From assembly GCA_963830565.1 (NCBI GenBank), contig CAWHMO010000019.1:1-64000 (forward strand): 64,000 nucleotides of DNA. Direction: 5' to 3'. Every line of letters starts with the position of its first letter. Within the stretch, counting starts at the first letter, position 1. Positions 1-8,207 of this stretch are shown here, one piece after another. Position numbers and translations under genes: made by a program. This stretch comes from DATFDN01 sp963830565. Lineage in GTDB: Bacteria > Pseudomonadota > Alphaproteobacteria > Acetobacterales > Acetobacteraceae. The notes under the pieces are model-generated. The model ran no database searches. It saw only the letters and a program-made list of their open reading frames with translations, and was not told the origin of the DNA.

Positions 1-91
1 TTCTTTCCGCGCTCGCACGGGGTTCCGCGCGTGGACGACCGGGCATAGGTCGTTCGGCACGCTGCCGGAAGAACCGCGCGGGCGAGTCCTG

Positions 92-1655
92 TCAGGCCAG
101 CGTCTTCAGCGCGGCGAACAGCGCCGCCGGATCGTACTGGCCCTGATAGACGGGCGGCGGCGCGGGACCGCGCTGGAGCAGGCGATGGATCGCCTCCCAC
201 GCCGTGCGGGCGGAGTATTCGATGGTGAACACCACATCCCGCGGAACCTCCGCGAACTGGCCGAGGAAGCCGAGATTCGTCGCCCCCTCGGGAACCGCGC
301 GCGGCCGGTCGCTACGCCTGCGCGGCATCCACACGCTGTTCAGTAGGGCAGGTAGCAGGGGATGCAGACCGACGACGCCATGATCGCGTCCATTTGCCGC
401 TCGAACCGCAGCTGCCGCAGCACCTCCTCCAGGATTTCCGCGCCGCTGCACGCATCGCCGGGTTTCTTGACGAAGTCGCCGGTGCGGCCGGGATACAGCA
501 GAAAGCCCCACCACAGCCTCGTCCCGGGCGGCTGAGCGATGATTTCCGGCTGGTGGAAGATCGTCAGCGTCACCAGCCAGCTCAAGTCCTTCAGCGTCAC
601 GAGCCCGCCGCTTCCTGGCTCGCTGCCCGTCAGCGCCGTCATCTGTTCGAAGAATTCAGTCCCCGTCGTGGTGACCGTGAAGGTCACCCACTGCGTGTCG
701 GGCACGTGCGCCGTACCGAAGAACACGTCGGGATTGCCGAAATCCGTGCGCCCCTGCGCCAGGCGCTGCCACAGCGCCCAGGGCCGTCCGCTGCGTCGCG
801 GCTGCGGCGCCTCCGTCATCGATCCTACCGAAAGATCGGCGATCTGCGATCCAGGGTCACCAGCACGACATCGTCCGGCGCGACAGCGACGGAGGTTGCC
901 GCGCCGTCGCGTTCGTAGTCGAGCCGGGTGGCCGTGATGCGGCCGGGCGACGAAGCGCGAAGCCGATGTCGCTGACGAACGCGCCGGTCAGGAAGGTCAC
1001 GCCGCGCGGGCGCAGCCACGCCACCATCGGTTCGATGATCGCCTGGTATCTGGTCGAAGCGCGTGCGCAGGACGTGCGACATGTCCGACAGGTCCGGCAG
1101 CAAGGGCAGGAACCGGTTCATGTAGCGCCGCATCTCCATCGCGCTGTGCTGCGGCAGCGGCCCCATGATCGTCGTCCAGAGCAGCCAGAATTCGGTGGCG
1201 AAGAAGTCGGGCCGGAAGAATTCGTCGATGCGCCGCCCGTCCAGCATCGGCTCGGGCATCAGCGCGAGCCGCACGAGATCGAGCCGGTCGCGCACGCTCA
1301 GGCCGAAATGCGGCCCATGCACGATGCGGCCGTCGCGGTCGATGATGTGCGCCCGGTCGTGGTATGGGTAGCGTGCATTGAAGGCGAAGAAGTCATCCTT
1401 GACGGAAATCGCCGGATCGGCTGCCGAGGGGATCGTCGCGAGCAGGTCGAACGCACAGCGGAACTCCGCATCAAAGAGGGCGCCGCTCGGCAGGATGTAG
1501 CCGGTCGCCGCACTGCCGGCCAACGAGAACGCGCCGCCCAGCCGGTCACCCGCCTCGTAGATCGTGATGTCCTGGCCGGACATCCCCGCATTGCGGATGA
1601 GGTACGCGGCGGCTGCCAGTCCGCCGAAGCCGCCGCCGACGATATGCGCCTTCAT
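92..1655 (-). pseudogene. ohyA: Oleate hydratase (MCRA family), frame-disrupted
   Basis: Read in several frames, this is an oleate hydratase, the FAD-dependent enzyme that adds water to the cis-9 double bond of unsaturated fatty acids. The N-terminus has the dinucleotide motif GGGFGGLAAAAYL right after the start at 1655, which follows a good ribosome site (GGGGAG-AAGG). Family hallmarks continue in other frames: IMASSVCIPCYLPY near 345-390, then VPEGATNLGFLGQFAEVP and FTIEYSARTAWEAIHRLL near the C-terminus. At least four disruptions are needed: a probable +1 near 1050, one near 950, an extra stretch of about 26 bases flanked by GGATCG repeats near 815-845, and one near 343. The short inserted stretch is hard to explain as a base-calling slip and favours real decay. 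The original protein would be about 520 residues, shorter than many family members. Confidence 0.8.
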
Positions 1656-1973
1656 CTGCCTTCTCCCCGCTGGGCTCGGCTGAGCAGGAACAGGTCGGAC
1701 ATGGCCACCTCCGACAACCCGAGTATCACCCCGACCCAAGCCGGCTCGAAGCAATTAATGGGTCTTGAGCCTAGCTCAAAGTGCCTGCGGGCTTCCGAGA
1801 AGCAGCACGATGAGCTTCCTTTTGGGCTTTCTTCCGAGCACGAGCTTGAGCTTGAGCGCGAGCTTCACGACCTTGACCAGGAGCTAGAGCTGGCGCTTTT
1901 GGATTAATGGTAGCGATGCCCCAGCCACCAAATTTTTGAAGTAAGGAGCAAAAATCTATTAAGCGGTTCCTGA

Positions 1974-1989
1974 GAGGTAGACTCTGAAC
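1974..1989. repeat. Left terminal inverted repeat of the IS
   Basis: The sequence GAGGTAGACTCTGAAC pairs with the right end in inverted orientation at 13 of 16 positions. The TGA target copy lies immediately outside at 1971-1973. Confidence 0.85.
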
Positions 1990-2862
1990 TCATGTGCAAC
2001 GAGCAATGCGCCTGATGAGGAGCATGGCTGAGGCGGCGTAGAGGAAGGCTGTCGCGGACTGGATGGTAGTCTCGAAGTCCTTGGCGAGCCGACGATTGCG
2101 GTTGAGCCAGGCGAAGCACCGCTCCACCACCCAGCGGCGCGGATGGACGGCAAAGCCGACCTGATCAGCGGGTTTGCGGACGATCTCGATGGCGATGCAG
2201 GTGGCGTCGGCGACGCGCTCGGCCGCATAGGCGGTGTCGGCAAAGGCACGCTCGACAAAGGGAAAGCTGCGACGAGACGTCTTCAGCAGCGGGACGGCAC
2301 CGTCGCGGTCCTGGACGGAGGCGGGATGCACTTGCAGCACCAGCGGGCGGCCATCGGTGTCGACCATCGCGTGCCGCTTGCGGCCGAGCACCTTCTTTCC
2401 GGCATCATAGCCGCGCGGGCCACCGGCCTCGGTTGTCTTGACGCTCTGGCTGTCGATGACGGCAGCGCTCGGGCTTGCCTCGCGTCCGGCCCGCTCGCGG
2501 TCGAGCATCACCAGCCGATGGGTGATCGCCTCCCACACATGAGCGCGCCGCCACGCCGCGAACCAGCCGTAGACCGTCTGCCGCGGCGGGAAGCAGGGCG
2601 GCAACATGCGCCACGCGATGCCGCCGCGCAGCACGTAGAAGATCGCGTTGACGATTTCGCGCATCGACCACTCGGGCGGCCGCCCAATGCCAGCAGGAGG
2701 CGGGAGAAGCGGCTCCAGGACCGCCCATTCGGCGTCCGTCAGGTCACTGGCAAAGCGGAGCCCGTCGCGCTTATGCTGCGGGCGGGTGGTTGCGGTCCAC
2801 ATGGGCGTGCTCATCCAACTCGGTCTCGACAACCCGTTGGAATCACATCTCACCGTGGCCAC
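1990..2862 (-). CDS. IS5-family DDE transposase
   Basis: This 290-residue single-frame transposase catalyses cut-and-paste style movement of the surrounding element. A DUF4096-type N-terminal region (LTDAEWAVLEPLLP, about residues 41-54) is followed by the DDE catalytic core: D137 in VIDSQS, D209 in FADTAY and E247 in RWVVERCFAWLNRNRRL. Many IS427-group members make the transposase from two overlapping frames; here one frame covers everything. The first 16-20 residues may not be translated, since M17 and M21 are alternative starts. All catalytic residues are present and the gene is undamaged, which contrasts with the decayed genes on both sides. Confidence 0.92.
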   Translation of the reverse strand: MATVRCDSNGLSRPSWMSTPMWTATTRPQHKRDGLRFASDLTDAEWAVLEPLLPPPAGIGRPPEWSMREIVNAIFYVLRGGIAWRMLPPCFPPRQTVYGWFAAWRRAHVWEAITHRLVMLDRERAGREASPSAAVIDSQSVKTTEAGGPRGYDAGKKVLGRKRHAMVDTDGRPLVLQVHPASVQDRDGAVPLLKTSRRSFPFVERAFADTAYAAERVADATCIAIEIVRKPADQVGFAVHPRRWVVERCFAWLNRNRRLAKDFETTIQSATAFLYAASAMLLIRRIARCT

Positions 2863-2882
2863 CCAACCCCCATTCCGCGAGC

Positions 2883-2898
2883 GTTCAGAGACAGCCTC
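2883..2898. repeat. Right terminal inverted repeat of the IS
   Basis: On the plus strand it reads GTTCAGAGACAGCCTC, the inverted partner of the left end. The second TGA target copy follows at 2899-2901. The TGA inside this repeat terminates the truncated upstream half of the interrupted gene. Confidence 0.85.
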
Positions 2899-3249
2899 TG
2901 AGACCGATTATATCCTCTGATAGACTGTTTAATTGTTCAGTCGGCACCACAGTGTTTCGGATAGAAATCCTGCCCTTTGCGCGTACCCTCCACATCACCA
3001 TACGGTGCTCATCCCCTTCGCAGACTGCCCACGCCGAGTGGATCGCGTCGTTTCGTTTATTGCGTAGATCGCCAGCGGTGCGGGAAATCGCGTCCCATTC
3101 GTCTAGCCACTCCTGATTGCGAGCGTGTTCCAGCAGGCTGCGTATCATGGCCATTCGCTGAAGTTCCGTCAGTTCGGCCGCCATGGCCTATCCAGCATCC
3201 CCGGCAGCGTTCAGCATCAAATGAATGATTTCTGCTTGCTAGCCCTGGG

Positions 3250-3426
3250 CTATCGTCCAATGGCAGCTACATATCCAATAGCGGCAGCTTGGTCCTTTCC
3301 AATCCGGGGCATTATTGTGCGCCAATCGACTGGCGGATCGCGGGTTCGCAACTGCTCTACAAAGCAAGCAATTATGCGGTCTACCTCGGCCGAACTTCTT
3401 ACGATGGCGTTGCCGGATTTTGCCAT
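3250..3426 (-). CDS. Small hypothetical protein, 58 residues
   Basis: This short frame begins MAKSGNAIVRSSAEVDRII and ends with AAIGYVAAIGR. It has no homologue I recognise. Support for it being real: it is co-directional with, and 65 bases upstream of, the IS-split gene; AAGGAG occurs upstream (the 14-base gap to ATG contains a small hairpin, GGAGC/GCTCC, that could shorten the effective spacing); and codon usage looks protein-like while the local base composition is clearly lower in GC than the surroundings. The protein is predicted soluble, with an amphipathic N-terminal helix and a Trp-containing middle (PPVDWRTIMPRI). It may form a two-gene unit with the following gene, perhaps horizontally acquired. 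Confidence 0.5.
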   Translation of the reverse strand: MAKSGNAIVRSSAEVDRIIACFVEQLRTRDPPVDWRTIMPRIGKDQAAAIGYVAAIGR

Positions 3427-3510
3427 GCGGAGCTATCCCGCTCCTTATTGTTAACCCATAATCCCTTTCACGAGGGATGAAACGGCGGCAACACGGTCAG
3501 TCAAAAAACT

Positions 3511-4998
3511 CTATGCGCTGCGCACCCGCGCCGGCGCCTTATGGACGTAGAGCTCCGCCCGATCGCGCACCGCGCGGGCGGGAGCCGGTTCCGGCAGCTC
3601 ATAAGCGACCGGCTTGGCATGATCAGCAAGCAGCGCGTCGGCGTTGTACACCTTGCGGAACGCGAACATGCTGCGGAGGAAATTCGTCTGCCCGCGGGCG
3701 AGCAGGCGGGCGAAGACCGGCGCCGCCTCCCATAGCGTGCGCAGGCCCAGATGCTTGCGGTTCAGCACAAGCTGCGTCGTCACCAGCTCGCGGTAGAACT
3801 CCTCCAGCTTCAGCTTGGTCGGCAGGACGCAATGCTGGATGTCGAACAGCCGGTAGTCGCGCGAGGTCAGCCGCCGCCCCTCGGTCAGCCAGGTCTCGGT
3901 CCCCGGATAGGGTGTGTTGATGCTGATGTTCACGACATACGGGATCTCCAGGCACCACTGGCGCACGGTGGCGAAGCGCGCGTGGTCCCAATCGGGATCG
4001 GCGATGATGTTGATGGCGACGTTGATGCCGAGCGAGCGGGCGTAATCCAGCGCCTCGAAGCTCTGGCCGAGCCCGACGCGCTTGCGGTATTTCTTCAGCC
4101 CCTCCTCGTCGATCGCCTCCAGGCCGAGGAACATCAGCTTCAGGCCAAGCTTCTGCCAGCGCGCGAACACCTCCTTGTGGCGCAGCATCACGTCAGCGCG
4201 CGTCTCCAGGTAGTACGTCTTGCGGATGCCGCGCCGCTCGATCGCATCGGCGATCGCCATGCCGTGCTCCTCGCGCACGAACGCCACGTCATCGACGATG
4301 AACACGCCGGGTTCGCGGATCGCCGCCATGTCCTCGGCGACGCGCTCGGGGCTGCGCAGCCGGTAGCTGCGGCCGTAGAAGGTCCAGGCGCTGCAAAACG
4401 CGCAATCCCACGGGCAGCCGCGCGAGAACTCGATGGAGGCGCAGGGATCGAGCGTGCCGATGAAATACTTGCGCCGGTGGCGCAGCAGGTGCCGCGCCGG
4501 CTGCAGCGCGTCGAGATCGTCGATGAACACCGGCGCCGGTCCGCTGCCCGCGCGGGTCACGGCGCCCGGAACGCCGAGCACGTCGCGACCTTCGGCGACG
4601 GCCGAAAGATACGCGGGCAGCACCGCCTCGCCCTCGCCGCGCAGCACGCAGTCGATGGCGCCCTCGGCGTGGTCCAGCATCGCCGCCGCCGTGAACGAGA
4701 CGCTGTGCCCGCCCACCGTGACCCGGCAGCCCGGCAGCAGGCGCTTCGTGGCTTTGGCCAGATCGACGATCTCCGGGACGTTCGCCAGATAGTTGCAGGA
4801 GAACGCGACGACCTCGGGACGGAACGCCGTCAGTTCCGCGAAATAGTCGGCGTGGCTCTCCACCTGCAGATCGAGGAGGTGGACATCGTGGCCCGCGTTC
4901 AGCGCCGCCGCGGCCACCAGCTCAAGGCCCAGCGGCTCGAGGGTGAGAAAGACGCGCGTATACATCAGAGGGCCCGGATGGACGCAGAGTAGTCTCAC
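3511..4998 (-). CDS. hpnR: Hopanoid C-3 methylase HpnR (B12-binding radical SAM)
   Basis: HpnR transfers a methyl group to C-3 of the hopanoid A ring, making 3-methylhopanoids in the membrane. The 495-residue protein has the family layout: an N-terminal cobalamin-binding domain (VHPGPLMYT start, about residues 1-140) and a radical SAM core with the cluster motif C195-x3-C199-x2-C202 (CPWDCAFC). Family-typical stretches are EPLGLELVAAAA, SFSCNYLANVPEIVDLAKATK-like sequence near 67-85, DPCASIEFSRGCPWDC and NTPYPGTETWLTEGR near the C-terminal third. Length matches known members (about 500-520). No other hopanoid gene (shc, hpn cluster) is in the window, so it is encoded apart from the biosynthetic cluster. 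It is divergent from arfB across about 130 bases, where its promoter should lie. Confidence 0.9.
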   Translation of the reverse strand: MRLLCVHPGPLMYTRVFLTLEPLGLELVAAAALNAGHDVHLLDLQVESHADYFAELTAFRPEVVAFSCNYLANVPEIVDLAKATKRLLPGCRVTVGGHSVSFTAAAMLDHAEGAIDCVLRGEGEAVLPAYLSAVAEGRDVLGVPGAVTRAGSGPAPVFIDDLDALQPARHLLRHRRKYFIGTLDPCASIEFSRGCPWDCAFCSAWTFYGRSYRLRSPERVAEDMAAIREPGVFIVDDVAFVREEHGMAIADAIERRGIRKTYYLETRADVMLRHKEVFARWQKLGLKLMFLGLEAIDEEGLKKYRKRVGLGQSFEALDYARSLGINVAINIIADPDWDHARFATVRQWCLEIPYVVNISINTPYPGTETWLTEGRRLTSRDYRLFDIQHCVLPTKLKLEEFYRELVTTQLVLNRKHLGLRTLWEAAPVFARLLARGQTNFLRSMFAFRKVYNADALLADHAKPVAYELPEPAPARAVRDRAELYVHKAPARVRSA

Positions 4999-5132
4999 GG
5001 CGCTCTCCTATGTCGGCAGCATGGCATTGAGCGACGTCCCGGCTGCCGCGCAACCGGGGGAGGCGGTAATCTCGCCGGCTTGTGATGGCGCCCCGGCATC
5101 CCGCACCCGCCCTGCTTCGTCATTAAACCGGC

Positions 5133-5552
5133 ATGATCCGCGTCAGCGACACCCTGGCGATCGACGAGCGCGCCATAACGGAAAGCTTCGTCCGCGCCTC
5201 CGGTCCGGGCGGTCAGAACGTCAACAAGGTGGCGACCGCCGTCCAGCTCCGCGTGGACCTCGACGCCGCCGGTCTGCCCGCGGCGGTGCGCGCGCGCCTC
5301 GAAAAGCTGGCGGGCCGACGGGTGACGCAGGGTGACATTCTGATCATGGTATCCCAGCGCCACCGGACGCAGGAACGCAACCGCGCCGCCGCGATGGAGG
5401 CGCTGATCGCGCTGGTCCGGCGCGCCGAGATGCCGCCGATCCGTCGTATTCCTACCAGGCCGAGCGGCGCATCGCGTGCGCGCCGGTTGGAAGGCAAAGC
5501 GCGCCGCTCCAGCCTCAAGCGTACCCGCGCTGCGCCGACCGAGGAGCGCTGA
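5133..5552 (+). CDS. arfB: Peptidyl-tRNA hydrolase ArfB (ribosome rescue)
   Basis: ArfB (YaeJ) releases nascent chains from ribosomes stalled on messages lacking a stop codon. The 139-residue protein has the catalytic GGQ motif at residues 26-28 (SGPGGQNVNK), the release-factor-like domain through about residue 100, and a basic, Arg/Lys-rich C-terminal tail (RRLEGKARRSSLKRTR) that in characterised ArfB inserts into the empty mRNA channel. Length fits the family (about 140), distinguishing it from full-length release factors. No strong Shine-Dalgarno is visible before the ATG. It is followed by the acyl-CoA dehydrogenase block 64 bases downstream, to which it is not functionally related. Confidence 0.92.
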   Translation: MIRVSDTLAIDERAITESFVRASGPGGQNVNKVATAVQLRVDLDAAGLPAAVRARLEKLAGRRVTQGDILIMVSQRHRTQERNRAAAMEALIALVRRAEMPPIRRIPTRPSGASRARRLEGKARRSSLKRTRAAPTEER

Positions 5553-5616
5553 TCGGCTCGATTGCAGGGCGGCCGTCATGCTGCGAGACTTCCGCGGGCA
5601 TTCGGGGAGAGATCAC

Positions 5617-6804
5617 ATGGATCTGCGCTTCACGCCCGAGGAAGCCTCCTTCCGCGCGGAGGTCCGCGCCTTCATCCGCGAGAGCCTGCCCGCCGATATC
5701 CGTGAACGGATGCGGCTGGGCCATTCGGCCCGCAAGGAGGACACGGTCGCCTGGCAGCGGATCCTCAACCGCAAGGGCTGGGCGACGTATCCCTGGCCCA
5801 AGGAACACGGCGGGCCAGGATGGAGCGCGGTGCAGCGCATGATCTTCCTCGACGAGAACGCGCTGGCTCCGGCCCCCGACCTGTCGCCGTTCAACATCAC
5901 CATGATCGGCCCGGTCCTGATCCAGTTCGGCACCGATGAGCAGAAGAGCCGGTTCCTGCAGCGGGCCGCGAATCTCGATGATTGGTGGTGCCAGGGCTTC
6001 AGCGAGCCGGGCGCCGGGTCCGACCTCGCCGCGCTGAAGACCGCCGCCCGCCGCGAGGGCGAGCACTACATCGTCAACGGCTCGAAGATCTGGACCTCGA
6101 CCGCGCAGCACGCCGACTGGTGCTTCGTGCTGGTGCGCACCAACCCGAACGCGGCGAAGCGGCAGGAGGGCATCTCCTTCCTGCTGGTGGACATGAAGAC
6201 GCCCGGCATCACCATCCGCCCGATCATCTCCATCGACGGGGAACATCATCTGAACGAGGTGTTCTTCGACGACGTGAAGGTGCCGGTGTCGCTGCGCGTG
6301 CATGAGGAGAACCGCGGCTGGGACGTGGCGAAGTTCCTTCTGGGTAACGAGCGCGTCGGCATCGCGCAGCTCGGCAAGAGCAAGGAGCGCGTCGCCGCCG
6401 CGAAGCAGATCGCGCGCCGGAGCGGTGCCGCCGATGCCGCCTTCCGCACGCGGGAGGCGCAGCTGGAGGTGGACATGCAGGCCCTGGAGATCATGCAGTA
6501 CCGCATGGTCTCGGCCTCGGCGCGCCAGCAGGACGGCCGGCCCGATCCGCTGTCATCGGTGCTGAAGGTGCGCGGCACGGAACTGTTGCAGGCCGCCACG
6601 GAGCTGGCGATGGACGCCGCCGGCCCGCTGGCGATGCCGCTCTGGGCGCGCGACCTGGGCGCGCTGGTGAACGAGCCGGACGAGCTGGCAGTGAGCGCGG
6701 AGGGAGCCACCCGCGAATACCTGTTCCTGCGCGCGGCCTCGATCTATGGCGGCACCAACGAGATCCAGAAGAACATTTTGAGCAAGGCGGTGCTGAGGTT
6801 ATAA
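5617..6804 (+). CDS. Acyl-CoA dehydrogenase, PimC-like (tandem copy 1)
   Basis: This FAD enzyme should oxidise an acyl-CoA to the 2,3-enoyl-CoA. The 395-residue protein resembles the large subunit of pimeloyl-CoA dehydrogenase: MDLRFTPEE start, WWCQGFSEPGAGSDLAALKT (FAD/substrate region, about residues 124-143), and the C-terminal IYGGTNEIQKNI motif. The ATG at 5617 is chosen because GGGGAGAG precedes it and the translated start matches the neighbouring paralogue; the frame is open further upstream. The middle third is almost identical to the next gene (only about six differences over 160 residues), whereas the first 90 residues differ at about 28 positions. It lacks the short insertion before the last third seen in copy 2. 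Substrate is unknown. Confidence 0.88.
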   Translation: MDLRFTPEEASFRAEVRAFIRESLPADIRERMRLGHSARKEDTVAWQRILNRKGWATYPWPKEHGGPGWSAVQRMIFLDENALAPAPDLSPFNITMIGPVLIQFGTDEQKSRFLQRAANLDDWWCQGFSEPGAGSDLAALKTAARREGEHYIVNGSKIWTSTAQHADWCFVLVRTNPNAAKRQEGISFLLVDMKTPGITIRPIISIDGEHHLNEVFFDDVKVPVSLRVHEENRGWDVAKFLLGNERVGIAQLGKSKERVAAAKQIARRSGAADAAFRTREAQLEVDMQALEIMQYRMVSASARQQDGRPDPLSSVLKVRGTELLQAATELAMDAAGPLAMPLWARDLGALVNEPDELAVSAEGATREYLFLRAASIYGGTNEIQKNILSKAVLRL

Positions 6805-7001
6805 CGCACGACGGCCTCACCCGCGAGGCTTCGCCGCGCTGCCGGTGCCGACGCATCACTTGTCGCGGCGCCGGGGCGTAGCTCGCGTAACTCGTGGCGC
6901 GCCGCCAGGACCGCTGGCCACCGGTTCCGTCCTCGTATTGCCCCCGCCGTCCCGGACTGCCAACATCCCGGCCAGCATAGGGAACGGCAAGGGGGAAACC
7001 G

Positions 7002-8207
7002 ATGGATCTCAGGTTGACGCCCGAGGAGATCGCGTTCCGCGACGAGGTGCGCGCGTTCATCCGCGACAATTTGCCCGCCGACATCCGCGAACGGATGCGG
7101 CTGGGCTACCCGCCCCGCAAGCAGGACACCATCGCCTGGATGCGGACCCTCAACAAGAAGGGCTGGGCGGCGCCTAACTGGCCCGTCGAGCACGGCGGCA
7201 CCGGCTGGTCGCCCGTGCAGCGGATGATCTTCATCGAGGAGAACCAGGCCGCCCCGGCGCCCGAGCTTCTGTCCTTCAACATCACCATGATCGGCCCGGT
7301 GCTGATCCAGTTCGGCACCGATGAGCAGAAGAGCCGGTTCCTGCAGCGGGCCAAGAACCTTGACGACTGGTGGTGCCAGGGCTTCAGCGAGCCGGGCGCC
7401 GGGTCCGATCTCGCCGCGCTGAAGACCGCTGCGCGGCGCGAGGGCGAGCACTACATCGTCAACGGCTCGAAGATCTGGACCTCGACCGCCCACAACGCCG
7501 ACTGGTGCTTCGTGCTCGTGCGCACCAACCCGAACGCGGCGAAGCGCCAGGAGGGCATCTCCTTCCTGCTCGTCGACATGAAGACGCCGGGGATCACCAT
7601 CCGCCCGATCGTCTCCATCGACGGCGCGCATCACCTGAACGAGGTGTTCTTCGACGACGTCAAGGTGCCGGTCTCGATGCGCGTGCATGAGGAGAACCGC
7701 GGTTGGGACGTGGCGAAGTTCCTGCTAGGCAATGAACGCACCGGCATCGCCCGTCTCGGAAAGTCGCGCGAGCGCATCGCCGCTGCGAAGGAGATGGCGC
7801 GAGAGGTGAAGGCGAACGGCAAGACGCTGATCCAGGACGACGATTTCCGCCGGCGCGTGGCGCAGATCGAGGTGGACATGAGGGCGCTGCAGATCACGCA
7901 GTATCGCGTGGTCTCGGCCTACGCCAAGCAGCGCGACGGGCGGCCCGATCCGCTCTCCTCGGTGCTGAAGGTGAAGGGCACGGAGCTGTTGCAGGCCACC
8001 ACGGAACTCGCAATGGATGTCGGCGGCCCGCTCGCCATGCCGATCTGGTCGCAGGAGCTGGCCGCCATGGCGAACGAGCCCGACGCGCTGGCCGAGGGCC
8101 TGGAGCAGTCCACGGGCAACTACCTGTTCCTGCGCGCGGCCTCGATCTACGGCGGCACCAACGAGATCCAGAAAAATATCCTGACCAAGGCAGTGCTGAG
8201 GCTCTGA
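7002..8207 (+). CDS. Acyl-CoA dehydrogenase, PimC-like (tandem copy 2)
   Basis: A 401-residue paralogue of the preceding gene, 197 bases downstream. It has the same family motifs (WWCQGFSEPGAGSD; YGGTNEIQKN) and a start just after GGGGGAAACC. Its stop overlaps the start of the third dehydrogenase (TGATG), so copy 2, not copy 1, is translationally coupled to the small-subunit-like partner. In pimeloyl-CoA dehydrogenase (PimC/PimD) large and small subunits pair in this way; a heteromeric enzyme of copy 2 with the next gene is inferred. The intervening 197 bases hold no convincing gene. Likely role: beta-oxidation of a dicarboxylic, cyclic or branched acyl-CoA. Confidence 0.9.
   Translation: MDLRLTPEEIAFRDEVRAFIRDNLPADIRERMRLGYPPRKQDTIAWMRTLNKKGWAAPNWPVEHGGTGWSPVQRMIFIEENQAAPAPELLSFNITMIGPVLIQFGTDEQKSRFLQRAKNLDDWWCQGFSEPGAGSDLAALKTAARREGEHYIVNGSKIWTSTAHNADWCFVLVRTNPNAAKRQEGISFLLVDMKTPGITIRPIVSIDGAHHLNEVFFDDVKVPVSMRVHEENRGWDVAKFLLGNERTGIARLGKSRERIAAAKEMAREVKANGKTLIQDDDFRRRVAQIEVDMRALQITQYRVVSAYAKQRDGRPDPLSSVLKVKGTELLQATTELAMDVGGPLAMPIWSQELAAMANEPDALAEGLEQSTGNYLFLRAASIYGGTNEIQKNILTKAVLRL

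Larger units (their letters stand above)
1974..2898 (-). mobile_element. IS5-family (IS427-type) insertion sequence, 925 bp
   Basis: The element is bounded by 16-bp imperfect inverted repeats, GAGGTAGACTCTGAAC at the left and GAGGCTGTCTCTGAAC (reverse complement) at the right, matching at 13 of 16 positions. A 3-bp direct repeat TGA flanks it at 1971-1973 and 2899-2901, fitting the TNA target duplication of the IS427 group. It carries one transposase gene reading leftward. Both ends, the target duplication and the transposase frame are intact, so the element looks recent and possibly still active. It sits inside a small gene whose frame is restored when the element is removed. Confidence 0.9.
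1771..3184 (-). pseudogene. Hypothetical HEPN-like protein gene split by an IS element
   Basis: If the IS at 1974-2898 and one TGA copy are removed, the two flanks (2899-3184 and 1771-1970) join into a single uninterrupted frame of 161 residues. The coding halves sum to 486 bases, an exact multiple of three. The N-terminal half is mixed helical and contains LRNKRNDAIHSAW (about residues 40-52), an RN-x3-H arrangement that fits the Rx4H signature of HEPN domains. The C-terminal 50 residues, beyond the IS, are Ala/Arg/Gln/Lys-rich and basic (REARAQAQARARKKAQKEA). As it stands the protein ends inside the IS terminal repeat after about 99 residues. A purine-rich GGATAGG precedes the start. The gene follows a 58-residue ORF on the same strand. 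Function is unknown; the HEPN link is inferred from one motif only. Confidence 0.65.

Noticed and set aside
1701..1907. A 68-residue acidic plus-strand ORF rich in Glu/Leu (ELELERELHDLDQELELALLD)
   Set aside because: It is the antisense of the basic Ala/Arg tail of the IS-split gene, whose frame is restored exactly when the IS is removed. The repeat-like AGCTTG pattern comes from that codon bias.
2143..2901. A 252-codon plus-strand ORF inside the IS
   Set aside because: It is the antisense shadow of the transposase, which has all DDE residues.
3125..3480. Plus-strand ORFs of 109 and 63 codons in the low-GC intergenic stretch
   Set aside because: No ribosome site and no recognisable sequence. 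They oppose the better-supported 58-residue and IS-split ORFs.
3751..4992. A 413-codon plus-strand ORF opposite hpnR
   Set aside because: Antisense to a clear radical SAM gene; His/Arg/Gln-rich composition typical of shadows.
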